A DNA stretch of 64,000 nt from JAFTYO01 sp045611785 (GTDB lineage: Bacteria > Pseudomonadota > Alphaproteobacteria > RF32 > CAG-239): positions 1 to 64,000 of the forward strand of contig JAZKXV010000006.1 of the NCBI GenBank assembly GCA_045611785.1. The letters are read 5' to 3'. Both the position numbers and the translations under genes were made by a program. This document shows, piece by piece, positions 8,207-16,527 of the stretch; positions within the stretch are counted from its first letter, which is position 1, and every line of letters starts with the position of its first letter. The notes below the pieces were generated by a model. It worked only from the letters and a program-made list of their open reading frames with translations. It searched no databases and was not told where the DNA came from.

Positions 8207-8360
8207 TAGCCAATAAAAATTATTGGATAATGGAAGACTAATCTAAATATTTTTCAAAATCAAGTATTATAAAAACGTGTATAAATAAAAAAATCTGAAT
8301 TTAATTTGAGGTAGATTTATATAATAACACAAAAACGCCTTCAAACCCCTTTTTAATAAA

Positions 8361-8436
<76 letters not shown>

Positions 8437-8498
8437 ATCGATAACGAGCAATTTATAATGTAAAAAAATGATAATGTCCAGCATAATTTTTGATTTTT

Positions 8499-8819
8499 TT
8501 AATTTTTTTTATTTATATCCATTAAAAATATTAGGTCGTTTAATGATAAGTCTTTGTAATTGTTTGCAAAAGTTGTTCCGTTTTCTTTGATTATTTTTTT
8601 TAATATTTCTTGTTTTTGTGGTGGATATTCATCTAAATTGATTATTATTGGCGCAGATTTTCCGTTTAATACATCTGCTTCATGTTCTAAAGCTTCCAGT
8701 TGCAGAAGTTGTTTGTGAAATAGAGGGGACATATAATATGAATCGTTTCCTATGTTTTGGCATAAGATTTTATCTTTTAATATTAAGATTTCTTTTTTTA
8801 TTTCATCTAATGTTTTCAT
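8499..8819 (-). CDS. Small hypothetical protein of the phage-like cassette
   Basis: A 106-residue, charged, mostly helical protein (two lysine/glutamate-rich helical stretches, no signal peptide or membrane span). AGGAAAG precedes the ATG. It sits between tRNA-Phe and the S24 repressor, and its upstream region (8832-8880) carries the same ATTAATATTAAT-type palindromes found before the repressor and the terminase operon, so it probably belongs to the same regulon. No family recognised. Confidence 0.6.
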   Translation of the reverse strand: MKTLDEIKKEILILKDKILCQNIGNDSYYMSPLFHKQLLQLEALEHEADVLNGKSAPIIINLDEYPPQKQEILKKIIKENGTTFANNYKDLSLNDLIFLMDINKKN

Positions 8820-8831
8820 CTTTCCTATCCT

Positions 8832-8880
8832 TTGTATTAATATTAATATATATTATGAAATATATCAAGATTAATATACG
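8832..8880. promoter_or_regulatory. Candidate operator region upstream of the 8499-8819 gene
   Basis: TTGTATTAATATTAATATA at 8832-8850 contains the perfect 12-bp palindrome ATTAATATTAAT, and a second ATTAATATAC lies at 8870-8879. Nearly the same 19-mer (TTGTATTAAAATTAATATC) occurs at 9758-9776 before the terminase operon. These are plausible binding sites for the S24 repressor encoded next door. Confidence 0.4.
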
Positions 8881-8884
8881 AGAG

Positions 8885-8929
8885 ACAAAAAACAAGCTTC
8901 ATCTCGAGCGTTTGCAAGAGTGAAGCTTG
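8885..8929 (-). terminator. Rho-independent terminator of the S24 repressor gene
   Basis: A 10-bp perfect stem (8891-8900 with 8920-8929) encloses a 19-nt loop that can itself pair partly. On the minus strand it is followed by TTTTTTGTC. Confidence 0.75.
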
Positions 8930-8950
8930 TGGATAAATCAGAACTAAAGA

Positions 8951-9655
8951 TTAAACTCTGTGAAGTATATACAAGAGTTTTCCAAGCACATTAATAGATG
9001 ATTTGTTTTTAGTTGTGTATGGTTTATATTGCGGATTATCGCTGTTTATTTCTATGGTTCCGTCAATAGGAGATGTTTGAACTCTTCTTATGCAGATATC
9101 TCTTCCTATGCTAAAAAGGTATAAACCATCTGATTCCGGATGCTTATAAGAGCTGTCAAACCAAACATAATCTCCTGAAGCAACGCAAGGAGACATTGAG
9201 TCGTCTGTTATTTTTACAATTTTAACTGAGCCATTTGCTTCTATTTCCAAGTCATTAAAAATGTTGTTGCTTAAAAGTTGTTGGCCTATGGTGTTATCCA
9301 AGAAATTAACACCATCACATGATTTTGAGTTTATAACGTCAATTGACATCAAACCAGCATCTTTGGAATGATTAGATTTTATATAATCTGAAATTACATC
9401 TAAATTGATATCTGTGGAGCCTAGTGTTTTTGAGGCAAGAACTTCATCGTCCATAATTTCGGCATCGTCAACGCCCAAAACTTTTGCTAAACGCATGCGG
9501 TCTATTTCTTTTAAGCGACGAGGGTATCCGTATTTTACATATTGTTGTAAATATGAATCTTTTCTTCCGATTTTTAACGATGTGTCGCGATAGTTAAGGC
9601 CTTTTTCGTTAATTAACTTATCGATTTTTTTTCTAATTTCTTCGATGTTTGCCAT
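8951..9655 (-). CDS. Phage-type repressor: HTH plus S24/LexA-like C-terminal domain
   Basis: 234 residues. Residues about 3-65 form a helix-turn-helix-like region of the kind found in C1/C2-type repressors (RDTSLKIGRKDSYLQQYVKYG). Residues about 143-234 are a LexA/CI-type S24 domain with the conserved DDSMSPCVASGDYVW segment (nucleophile Ser153). At the position of the catalytic lysine the sequence reads ICIRRV, with arginine at 190/191, so self-cleavage is doubtful. The gene diverges from the terminase operon across a 136-bp intergenic region full of ATTAATAT palindromes, as expected for an autoregulated lysogeny switch. It ends in its own terminator. Confidence 0.88.
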   Translation of the reverse strand: MANIEEIRKKIDKLINEKGLNYRDTSLKIGRKDSYLQQYVKYGYPRRLKEIDRMRLAKVLGVDDAEIMDDEVLASKTLGSTDINLDVISDYIKSNHSKDAGLMSIDVINSKSCDGVNFLDNTIGQQLLSNNIFNDLEIEANGSVKIVKITDDSMSPCVASGDYVWFDSSYKHPESDGLYLFSIGRDICIRRVQTSPIDGTIEINSDNPQYKPYTTKNKSSINVLGKLLYILHRV

Positions 9656-9734
9656 GATGTGCTCCTTTTTGGTATTTGGAATAATATATTAATAATAATA
9701 GTTGTGCAAATATTATTTTTAATATTGACTTTAT

Positions 9735-9778
9735 GAATATTAATATACATATTTTTCTTGTATTAAAATTAATATCAA
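9735..9778. promoter_or_regulatory. Candidate operator region between repressor and terminase operon
   Basis: Two palindromic AT motifs: ATATTAATAT within 9735-9750 (GAATATTAATATACAT) and TTGTATTAAAATTAATATC at 9758-9776. The latter matches the 8832 site at 17 of 19 positions. It lies about 14 bp before the start of the DUF6362-like gene, where a bound repressor would block expression. Confidence 0.45.
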
Positions 9779-9791
9779 AACGGGAGGTGCT

Positions 9792-10187
9792 ATGCAAAGA
9801 GTTAATAATACGGAAGATATCGAGTTTGAAATAAGAAAAGCTCTCACAATTTTAAAATCGATGCCGAGAGTCGGTCCGGAACAGGTCAGGTCGCACTGGC
9901 CTAAATATATTAATGATGACGTGGAGCAAATTTTTAGTTCCAGATTAAGATATTACAAGCCTCTTCCTGAAGAAATTGATGATATGGATGAGGTTTTGGA
10001 AGAGTGGCTTAAATGTATTGAGTATGATGAGCGTAACTTGGTAATTATGCGAAATTCAGGACTGAGTTGGAAACAAATTGTTGTTAAATGCAATTATTCT
10101 CGAAGCCACTTGTATGCAAAATATATAAAAAGTTTGCAAAAAATTTTGGCATATGTTTTAGAAAAGCAATCAGGTAAACAAAGGTGA
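9792..10187 (+). CDS. DUF6362-like protein, probable terminase small-subunit role
   Basis: A 131-residue protein with GGAGG before the ATG. It resembles the DUF6362 proteins often found beside terminases in alphaproteobacterial prophages: an N-terminal helix (IRKALTILKSMP), a conserved HWPKY block, and a C-terminal helix-turn-helix (GLSWKQIVVKCNYSRSHLYAKYIKSL, residues about 89-115). DNA-binding small terminase subunits recognise phage DNA and recruit the large subunit. Here the gene is followed after one base by the large subunit, whose ribosome site overlaps this stop codon. The function is inferred from position and the HTH. Confidence 0.65.
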   Translation: MQRVNNTEDIEFEIRKALTILKSMPRVGPEQVRSHWPKYINDDVEQIFSSRLRYYKPLPEEIDDMDEVLEEWLKCIEYDERNLVIMRNSGLSWKQIVVKCNYSRSHLYAKYIKSLQKILAYVLEKQSGKQR

Positions 10188-10188
10188 T

Positions 10189-11496
10189 ATGATGATTTTT
10201 TATAAAAAATATTTGCCTTTATTGCATATGGATAATGGAAAGTATGATACATTTGCGCTCACCGGTGGCAGAGGCTCTCTAAAAACGGGGCATGTGTGTC
10301 GGGCAGTATTGTGTCAGATGTTAAAATCAAAAAAAAGAGTGGCAGTGTTCAGAGAAACAAAAATTTCTACGGAAGAAAGTTTGTATGTCGAATTTAAAGA
10401 GCTAATAAATACTGAGTTTAGGGGGAGGGGATTTGAATATACTAAAAATAAAATTATGAACTTGAAAACGGATTCAGAGTTGTTTTTTATGGGGCTACAA
10501 GATAAAAATCAAAATTCTCGAGAAAGTATTAAAGGGTTGGCTCAAGTGGATATTTTGATTGTTGATGAAGCTCAAATGATAAGTAAAGGAGTTTGGCAAA
10601 TTTTGCTTAAAACAATTAGGAAAAAAGGAGTAATTCTTATTGTGGTGTATAATCGTATTAATAGCGAATTGCCTGTGGAAAATGCGCTTTTTCTTGATTA
10701 TGAAAATATGAAAGCTCCTACAAAAACATATTTTACCGAAGTGAACTATCCTGAAATTAAACACTTGGATATACTTTCTGATAAGTTTATTGAATATGCC
10801 GAGTTGATTAAAAAAAATAAACCGGAAGAATATCAAAAAGATTATCTTAATAAGTCAGATGTTTCAGATGCTGCAAAAGTTGTAAAATATTGGTCATCGG
10901 AAAATGTTAATAGTAGCATAAGATATTGTGAAGACTTAGATATTTATTGGAGCTTGGATTTTAACGTAAATCCGTTTATGTCAACGCTTGCTCATTATGA
11001 TGGTAAAAAGTTTTTTGTGTTTGATGAGCTGGTGCTAAATAATGTGATAACTCAAGATGCAGTTGATGAGTTTGTGCGACGATATCCGTTGGAAAATGTT
11101 AAAGGGCTTATTCATATATGTGGAGATGCTTCCGGAAAATATCGTAAAACACAAAGCAGATATTCTGATTATGCAATAATTGTAAACACATTAGCAAAAG
11201 CAGGATATCGCTATGAGCTTAATCTGAGATCTTTTAATCCGTCTATTTTGGCTCGGATTAACGCTTTTAATAATCAAGTTTATACAGATAGCGGCGAACG
11301 TAATATTTTGGTGCACCCAAAGTGTAAGTGGCTAATTTATAATATGAAGTATTTAAAATTTAAAGAAGGTACAAGCCTTATAGATGAGGCAACTCCTTCT
11401 CAAATTGCTGCTGATAATGATAAATTATATCTGGGTCATATATTTGATGCGGTCAGTTATATGGTCGAGTTTTTCAAACCAGTAACACTAAAATAA
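10189..11496 (+). CDS. terL: Phage terminase large subunit (PBSX-type)
   Basis: A 435-residue terminase large subunit. Walker A is GGRGSLKT (residues 26-33), Walker B is ILIVDEAQ (about 123-130), and the C-terminal RNase H-like nuclease carries WSLDFNVNP and HICGDASG with acidic metal ligands. Such proteins package phage DNA into proheads with ATP and cut it. Length and domains look intact, with no frameshift. No portal, protease, capsid or tail gene follows; the next gene is a small anchored protein and then housekeeping genes. It is therefore either the last remnant of a prophage or a domesticated packaging motor. The start may be either of two adjacent ATGs (10189 or 10192). Confidence 0.9.
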   Translation: MMIFYKKYLPLLHMDNGKYDTFALTGGRGSLKTGHVCRAVLCQMLKSKKRVAVFRETKISTEESLYVEFKELINTEFRGRGFEYTKNKIMNLKTDSELFFMGLQDKNQNSRESIKGLAQVDILIVDEAQMISKGVWQILLKTIRKKGVILIVVYNRINSELPVENALFLDYENMKAPTKTYFTEVNYPEIKHLDILSDKFIEYAELIKKNKPEEYQKDYLNKSDVSDAAKVVKYWSSENVNSSIRYCEDLDIYWSLDFNVNPFMSTLAHYDGKKFFVFDELVLNNVITQDAVDEFVRRYPLENVKGLIHICGDASGKYRKTQSRYSDYAIIVNTLAKAGYRYELNLRSFNPSILARINAFNNQVYTDSGERNILVHPKCKWLIYNMKYLKFKEGTSLIDEATPSQIAADNDKLYLGHIFDAVSYMVEFFKPVTLK

Positions 11497-11571
11497 TTTT
11501 AATTTCAGATTGAAAATGTAAAAAACAGGCATAATTAAAAATTGTAATTTTATTTTTAAGGGAGGAATGAA

Positions 11572-11910
11572 ATGCAAGGGTTTTATTATATTACGGCTGC
11601 AATGGTTTTGGTGCTTGGCGGATTAGGTATATATTCATCTCAGGCCGGAACTAAGGTGGTGTCAGAGCCTGAAGGTGTAATTGTTATGGAAGAGGTTGTC
11701 TATACTGTTTCTCCAAAACGTCAAAATCAGCCTACAAAAGCTACGGATATTAATGCTATGAAAAATAATAATTCAAAAGGAGGATTTATGCCACTGCCGG
11801 AAGACAAAGGTGTTGAGGTGGCGCCAGTGCCTGAAGAGAATCCAAAATTAGAAAGCGCTCCTGAAGAAAATGTATCTGTAGAGGAAAAGGTTATGGAAAC
11901 TATGGATTAA
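11572..11910 (+). CDS. Small membrane-anchored protein with disordered tail
   Basis: 112 residues with GGGAGG ahead of the ATG. Residues about 5-24 are hydrophobic (a signal anchor or an uncleaved signal peptide). The remainder is rich in Pro, Glu, Val and Asn (EVAPVPEENPKLESAPEEN), which suggests a disordered extracytoplasmic tail. No family recognised. It is flanked by its own terminator and lies just after terL, so it may or may not belong to the phage cassette. Confidence 0.7.
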   Translation: MQGFYYITAAMVLVLGGLGIYSSQAGTKVVSEPEGVIVMEEVVYTVSPKRQNQPTKATDINAMKNNNSKGGFMPLPEDKGVEVAPVPEENPKLESAPEENVSVEEKVMETMD

Positions 11911-11945
11911 CGACGCTTGAATCTTAATTTTATTTGAATGTGTAT

Positions 11946-11984
11946 AAAATGGAGTAAGACTTTGAGTTTTACTCCATTTTACTA
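11946..11984 (+). terminator. Terminator after the small anchored protein gene
   Basis: A 12-bp perfect inverted repeat (11946-11957 with 11969-11980) with an 11-nt loop. The T-rich 3' arm ends in TTTTACT, and it could also work on the opposite strand. Confidence 0.7.
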
Positions 11985-12032
11985 TAATCTAGCGCAAGTT
12001 AATTATAAATAAATGAGGTTAAATGATTTAAT

Positions 12033-13184
12033 ATGAGTAATAAAAAAGATAAAAAGCCTGTTGTTTTGCAAGTTTTACCTGAGCTTAATCAAGGTGGAGT
12101 TGAACTTGGTACTATTGAGATTGCAACAGAATTGCAAAAACAAGGTATAAAAAATTTTGTGGCTTCTGCCGGTGGTCGTATGGCTTATCATTTGGAAAAA
12201 GCAAAAATTGAACACTTTACATTACCTTTGAAAACAAAAAATCCGTTCAAATTATGGCTTAACTATCGTCGTTTAGTTAAAATTATTAAAGAAAACGGCG
12301 TTAATATTGTTCATGCTCGTTCCAGAGCTCCAGCATGGAGCGCATACTGGGCTGCTAAAAAAACAGGTGCTAAATATTTAACCACATTTCATGGTACATA
12401 TGGTTTAGGCCCTAAAGGAATTAAAAAGGTTTATAATAAAGTAATGACATATGGCGATTTAGTTATTGCAATATCAAATCATATAAAACAACACATTTTG
12501 AAACACTATAAATGCGATGAAAGCAAAATAAGATTGATTCATCGTTGTGTTAATATGGAAAACTTTGATGTAAATAATATCAGTGCAGAAAGAATGATTA
12601 AAATTATGGAAGAAAATCATTTGCCTGAAGATAAGCCGATTATTTTGCTCGTTGGTCGCTTAACTCGTTGGAAAGGTCAAAAGCTTTTGATTGAAGCTTT
12701 AGATAAAATTAAAGATAAAGATTTCTTCTGCGTATTTGTTGGCGATGATCAAGGTCGTACATATTATACTCAAGAATTAAAAGATGCTATCGTTGCAAAA
12801 GGCATGGAAGGTCGTTTTTCTTTTATAAGACATTTAACAGATATTCCTGCAATGATGATGATGTCAGATGTCGTTGTATCTGCTTCTATTGAGCCTGAAG
12901 CTTTTGGTCGTATTGCTGCTGAAGGTGAAGCAATGGGTAGAATTGTTGTCGCATCAAATATCGGAGGCTCTTTAGAAAATCTGGTAGATGGAAAAACAGG
13001 AAAACATTTTATATCAGGAGATGCTGATTCGTTAGCTGAAGCATTAACTTGGGCATTAAATCTTTCAACTCAAGAACGTGAAGAAATTGGTGCTGCTGCA
13101 ATAGAATATGTTAAGAATAATTTTACAAAACAAATTATGTGTGAAAAAACTATTGCAGTTTATAATGAATTGGTTAATATGTAA
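12033..13184 (+). CDS. GT4-family glycosyltransferase
   Basis: A 383-residue retaining GT-B glycosyltransferase (GT4). The N-terminal acceptor domain has a GGVE glycine loop (PELNQGGVELGT). The C-terminal donor domain has the ILLVGRLTRWKGQ strand-turn and the EPEAFGRIAAEGEAMG segment, which carries the E-x7-E nucleotide-sugar motif. Relatives build LPS core or other surface glycans at the inner face of the membrane. It stands alone before thrS and has no other glycan gene adjacent, so the acceptor cannot be named. Confidence 0.88.
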   Translation: MSNKKDKKPVVLQVLPELNQGGVELGTIEIATELQKQGIKNFVASAGGRMAYHLEKAKIEHFTLPLKTKNPFKLWLNYRRLVKIIKENGVNIVHARSRAPAWSAYWAAKKTGAKYLTTFHGTYGLGPKGIKKVYNKVMTYGDLVIAISNHIKQHILKHYKCDESKIRLIHRCVNMENFDVNNISAERMIKIMEENHLPEDKPIILLVGRLTRWKGQKLLIEALDKIKDKDFFCVFVGDDQGRTYYTQELKDAIVAKGMEGRFSFIRHLTDIPAMMMMSDVVVSASIEPEAFGRIAAEGEAMGRIVVASNIGGSLENLVDGKTGKHFISGDADSLAEALTWALNLSTQEREEIGAAAIEYVKNNFTKQIMCEKTIAVYNELVNM

Positions 13185-13226
13185 AAGTTACAAAAAAATT
13201 TAACAATTAATAAAAAGGAAAAAATA

Positions 13227-15158
13227 ATGGTAAAAATTACGTTGCCAGATGGCAGTGTGCTTGATATGGCTGACAATATCTGTGGTTATGATGTTGCAGC
13301 TAAAATAAGTCAGGGGCTGGCTAAAGCAGCTCTAGCGGTTAAAGTTAATGATGTGTTACAAGATTTGACAACACCTATCACTACAGATTCAACCGTTACC
13401 ATTATTACAACCAAAGATAAAGAAGGTTTACACATATTACGTCACTCTGCATCACACATTATGGCAGAGGCAGTTAAAGAATTGTGGCCTGATGTACAAG
13501 TTACAATCGGCCCTGCTATTGAAAACGGTTTCTATTATGACTTTGCTCGTAAGGAACCTTTTACAGTTCAAGATTTTGAAAAAATCGAAGAAAAAATGCG
13601 TGAAATTGTAAAAAGAGATGAAAAAGTTGAACGTATTGTTTTAGAACGCAATGAAGCTATTAAGTTCTTTGAAAATATCGGTGAACATTATAAAGCGGAA
13701 ATAATTAATGATTTACCTGAAAATGAAATTATATCTCTTTATAAACAAGGTGACTTTACAGATTTGTGCAGAGGTCCTCATGTTCCGTCAACAGGTAAAG
13801 TTGGCGATGCTTTCAAGTTAATGAAAGTTGCTGGTGCATATTGGCGCGGTAATTCTGAAAATGAAATGTTGCAGCGTATTTACGCAACGGCATGGGCAGA
13901 TAAGAAAGATTTGAAAGCATATTTGGATATGCTGGAAGAAGCTGCAAAACGTGACCATCGTAAGTTGGGTAAAGAAATGGATTTGTTCCATTTTGAACCG
14001 GAATATGCCCCGGGTGCTGTTTTTTGGCATGATAAAGGATATCGCATTTATCGCAGATTGATTGAATATATGCGTAATCGCCAAGAAAATAATGGCTACA
14101 CCGAAATTTCAACTCCGCGTGTAATGGATAGATGTTTGTGGGAAACTTCAGGCCACTGGGATAAATATGGTGCACATAATTATTCCGGCCAAACAGAAGA
14201 TAAAAAATGGTTCTGCATTAAACCTATGAATTGCCCTGGCGGCTTGTTGGTTTATAAACAAGGTATAAAATCATATAGAGATTTACCGCTCAGAATTGCA
14301 GAATTTGGTAAAGTAAACCGTTATGAAGCATCAGGCGCATTAATGGGATTGATGCGTGTGCGTGAATTTACACAAGATGATGCTCATATCTTTTGTACCC
14401 CGGAACAAATGGAAGAAGAATGCATTAACACCTTAAAGCTTATCTTGAACATTTATAAAGATTTTGGTTTTGAAGAAGTTAAAATTTATCTTTCAACCAG
14501 ACCAGACAGTGTATATCGTATCGGTTCTGATGAAATTTGGGATTTATGTGAAAATGCGTTGGCAAATGCTTTATCTTCACATGGTTATAATTTTGAAATT
14601 AATCCTGGAGAAGGTGCTTTTTACGGTCCTAAATTAGAATTTATCTTAAAAGATGCTATTGGACGTGAATGGCAATGTGGTACTATCCAAGTTGATATGA
14701 ATTTGCCTGAACGTTTTGATATCTCTTATATCGGTGAAGATGGTGAAAAACATCGTCCTGTAATGTTACACCGCGCATTATTTGGTTCAATTGAACGATT
14801 CTTAGGTATTTTAATTGAACACCATGCCGGTAAACTTCCATTATGGTTATCTCCGGAACAAGTTGTTGTTGCTCCGATTGTAAGTGAGTTTGATGGTTAT
14901 GCAAATGAGGTCGTTGGCGTTTTAAGAAAACGTGGTCTAAATGCAAAATCTGATTTGCGTAATGAAAAAATTAATTACAAGGTAAGAGAGCATTCGCTTG
15001 CAAAAATACCGGTGATTGCTGTTGTAGGTGCTAAAGAACAAGAAAACAAAACTGTAACAGTTCGTCGTCTTGGCTCTGAAAAACAAGAAGTTATGTCACT
15101 TGATGATTTTGTAAATTCTTTAGTGCAAGAAGCAACAATGCCTCATTTAGGTGAATAA
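13227..15158 (+). CDS. thrS: Threonyl-tRNA synthetase
   Basis: A 643-residue class II synthetase that charges tRNA-Thr. The layout is complete: TGS domain (about 1-60), editing domain with HSASH and the CRGPHVPSTG zinc/editing motif (about 62-225), catalytic core with the zinc-cysteine motif MNCPGG and motif 2 RYEASG, and a C-terminal anticodon-binding domain (from about 540). AAAAGG lies upstream of the ATG. In many bacteria infC-rpmI-rplT follow, but here a terminator closes the gene. Confidence 0.98.
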   Translation: MVKITLPDGSVLDMADNICGYDVAAKISQGLAKAALAVKVNDVLQDLTTPITTDSTVTIITTKDKEGLHILRHSASHIMAEAVKELWPDVQVTIGPAIENGFYYDFARKEPFTVQDFEKIEEKMREIVKRDEKVERIVLERNEAIKFFENIGEHYKAEIINDLPENEIISLYKQGDFTDLCRGPHVPSTGKVGDAFKLMKVAGAYWRGNSENEMLQRIYATAWADKKDLKAYLDMLEEAAKRDHRKLGKEMDLFHFEPEYAPGAVFWHDKGYRIYRRLIEYMRNRQENNGYTEISTPRVMDRCLWETSGHWDKYGAHNYSGQTEDKKWFCIKPMNCPGGLLVYKQGIKSYRDLPLRIAEFGKVNRYEASGALMGLMRVREFTQDDAHIFCTPEQMEEECINTLKLILNIYKDFGFEEVKIYLSTRPDSVYRIGSDEIWDLCENALANALSSHGYNFEINPGEGAFYGPKLEFILKDAIGREWQCGTIQVDMNLPERFDISYIGEDGEKHRPVMLHRALFGSIERFLGILIEHHAGKLPLWLSPEQVVVAPIVSEFDGYANEVVGVLRKRGLNAKSDLRNEKINYKVREHSLAKIPVIAVVGAKEQENKTVTVRRLGSEKQEVMSLDDFVNSLVQEATMPHLGE

Positions 15159-15177
15159 TTTATTTAGTTTAAGGCTA

Positions 15178-15207
15178 TAAACCGTCGACATTGTCGGCGG
15201 TTTTTTA
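15178..15207 (+). terminator. Rho-independent terminator of thrS
   Basis: A G+C-rich stem with one G-T pair (about 15179-15188 with 15193-15202), a very short loop and TTTTTT, 20 bp after the stop codon. Confidence 0.88.
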
Positions 15208-15281
15208 TTGTGTTCGGAAAACACCCAGCTAGTCCAAGTGGTACTTTGGGAAGATGAATTTATAGAAATATGACAAAAAGC

Positions 15282-15310
15282 TTGACATATTCTAAATGCT
15301 GTATTACTTT
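15282..15310 (+). promoter_or_regulatory. Candidate promoter of the 15347 gene
   Basis: A perfect TTGACA (15282-15287) is followed after 17 bp by TACTTT (15305-15310), a weak -10. An alternative TATAAT lies at 15324-15329 without a good -35. The first pair is preferred because of the perfect -35. Confidence 0.35.
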
Positions 15311-15346
15311 CAAATAACCTTTTTATAATTTAAAAATTATACATAT

Positions 15347-15889
15347 ATGAACTTATCGTTGACACAGACGTATGTAGCGAAGAAAGTAGCTGCGCGTTAT
15401 CCGGAACTTAATTTTGCTCGCGAAACAATGGCAAAAACAGATTACCAGTCTATGGTATTGAGTATTAAAGCTCAGGATATCTCCCCAGATGTCTTATCAT
15501 CAATTAAATCGGTGCTAGTGAAACGCTTTGATTTGAAAGAACATCAAATGCTTTTCAGAAATCCAAACCTTAAGCAGTGGGTGGTTGATGTGTTAGGTGT
15601 TTACACCAGCGAGGATATCTTGACATTCTTCTCTCAGCGAAGCGGCGTATCTAAGGAAAGGATTGCGTCGGCTACGATTGGCGACAACTTGTTGGATAGG
15701 AACTTTCTGATTTTTTTGGTTGAACACCTTGAAAGTATTACAGGCAAGTTCTTATGTAATGACAATGACATTTTGCATCCTCTGATGTATTTGGGCGACG
15801 ATACCCGTTACACAGAGTTGTGCAGTTTCTTTAGCCACTCGGGTTCTCCTGAGATTGAGCTTAAAAAGAAAGATTCTGGAGTTTTATAA
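15347..15889 (+). CDS. Hypothetical cytosolic protein
   Basis: A 180-residue protein without signal peptide or membrane span, mostly predicted helix, with no family I recognise. It has no Shine-Dalgarno before the ATG and may be translated from a near-leaderless transcript. Base use is visibly less AT-rich than in thrS and pgpA on either side (for example GGCGAC and CGAAGCGGC stretches). It is monocistronic, with a promoter-like element upstream and a strong terminator downstream. Confidence 0.65.
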   Translation: MNLSLTQTYVAKKVAARYPELNFARETMAKTDYQSMVLSIKAQDISPDVLSSIKSVLVKRFDLKEHQMLFRNPNLKQWVVDVLGVYTSEDILTFFSQRSGVSKERIASATIGDNLLDRNFLIFLVEHLESITGKFLCNDNDILHPLMYLGDDTRYTELCSFFSHSGSPEIELKKKDSGVL

Positions 15890-15895
15890 AATTTT

Positions 15896-15925
15896 AGGGG
15901 AGCTTTTGGCTCCCCCGTTTTTTTT
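15896..15925 (+). terminator. Rho-independent terminator of the 15347 gene
   Basis: A 7-bp G+C stem (15897-15903 with 15909-15915), a 5-nt loop, then a run of eight T. Confidence 0.92.
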
Positions 15926-15938
15926 ATTTGTAATAAGG

Positions 15939-16421
15939 TTATATTCTGCTAGTTATGAGCATTAAGATAATCGTTGCAAAAAGGCCTGCAAAAACATCAT
16001 CGAGCATTACGCCCCAATAGTTTTTGATTTTTGTATCTGCCCATTTAACCGGTCCCATTTTAATGATGTCAAAGAATCTGAATAAGCCAAAACCTAATAC
16101 ATAAATAACTAAGGCTTTAACACTTAAATTGTTTTGCAAGTAGTTTGCAACTAAAGCGAAAGACATTAATTGACCGGCAGTTTCATCAATTACAACTTTT
16201 GATGGATCTTTTTCTTCGGAATTTTTGGTAAGTTGGTTTGTAGCCCATGCACCAATGAAAAAAGAAATGACAGCAGCATATAATATACCTGTGCGGCCAA
16301 AAAAGTATGCCATTATAAAAGCTAATGGTAATGTAGCCAAAGAACCCGCTGTTCCAGGGGCTTTAGGTGATAATCCGGCACCGAAAAATGTTGCAAAGAT
16401 TAGTGCTAATTTGTTAGTCAT
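15939..16421 (-). CDS. pgpA: Phosphatidylglycerophosphatase A
   Basis: A 160-residue membrane enzyme of the PgpA family, which dephosphorylates phosphatidylglycerol-phosphate to phosphatidylglycerol. Family motifs are present: GLSPKAPGTAGSLATLP near the N-terminus, the VVIDETAGQ motif (acidic metal ligands), and GFGLFRFFDIIKMGP...YWGVMLDDVFAG. The ATG at 16421 with AAAGG upstream is chosen over a TTG five codons earlier that overlaps that ribosome site. Transcribed convergently with the 15347 gene. Confidence 0.93.
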   Translation of the reverse strand: MTNKLALIFATFFGAGLSPKAPGTAGSLATLPLAFIMAYFFGRTGILYAAVISFFIGAWATNQLTKNSEEKDPSKVVIDETAGQLMSFALVANYLQNNLSVKALVIYVLGFGLFRFFDIIKMGPVKWADTKIKNYWGVMLDDVFAGLFATIILMLITSRI

Positions 16422-16527
16422 AATTAAACCTTTCAAAAAAATTAAACTTTGCCTGATTATAAAAGCATAAAATTAAATTGCAAACATAATTTTTTATCTT
16501 TATATTATCTATTAATAAGGAGAAAAA

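Noticed and set aside
10189..11496. Gene transfer agent cluster
   Set aside because: Only a terminase is present; no portal, capsid or tail genes follow as in alphaproteobacterial GTAs.
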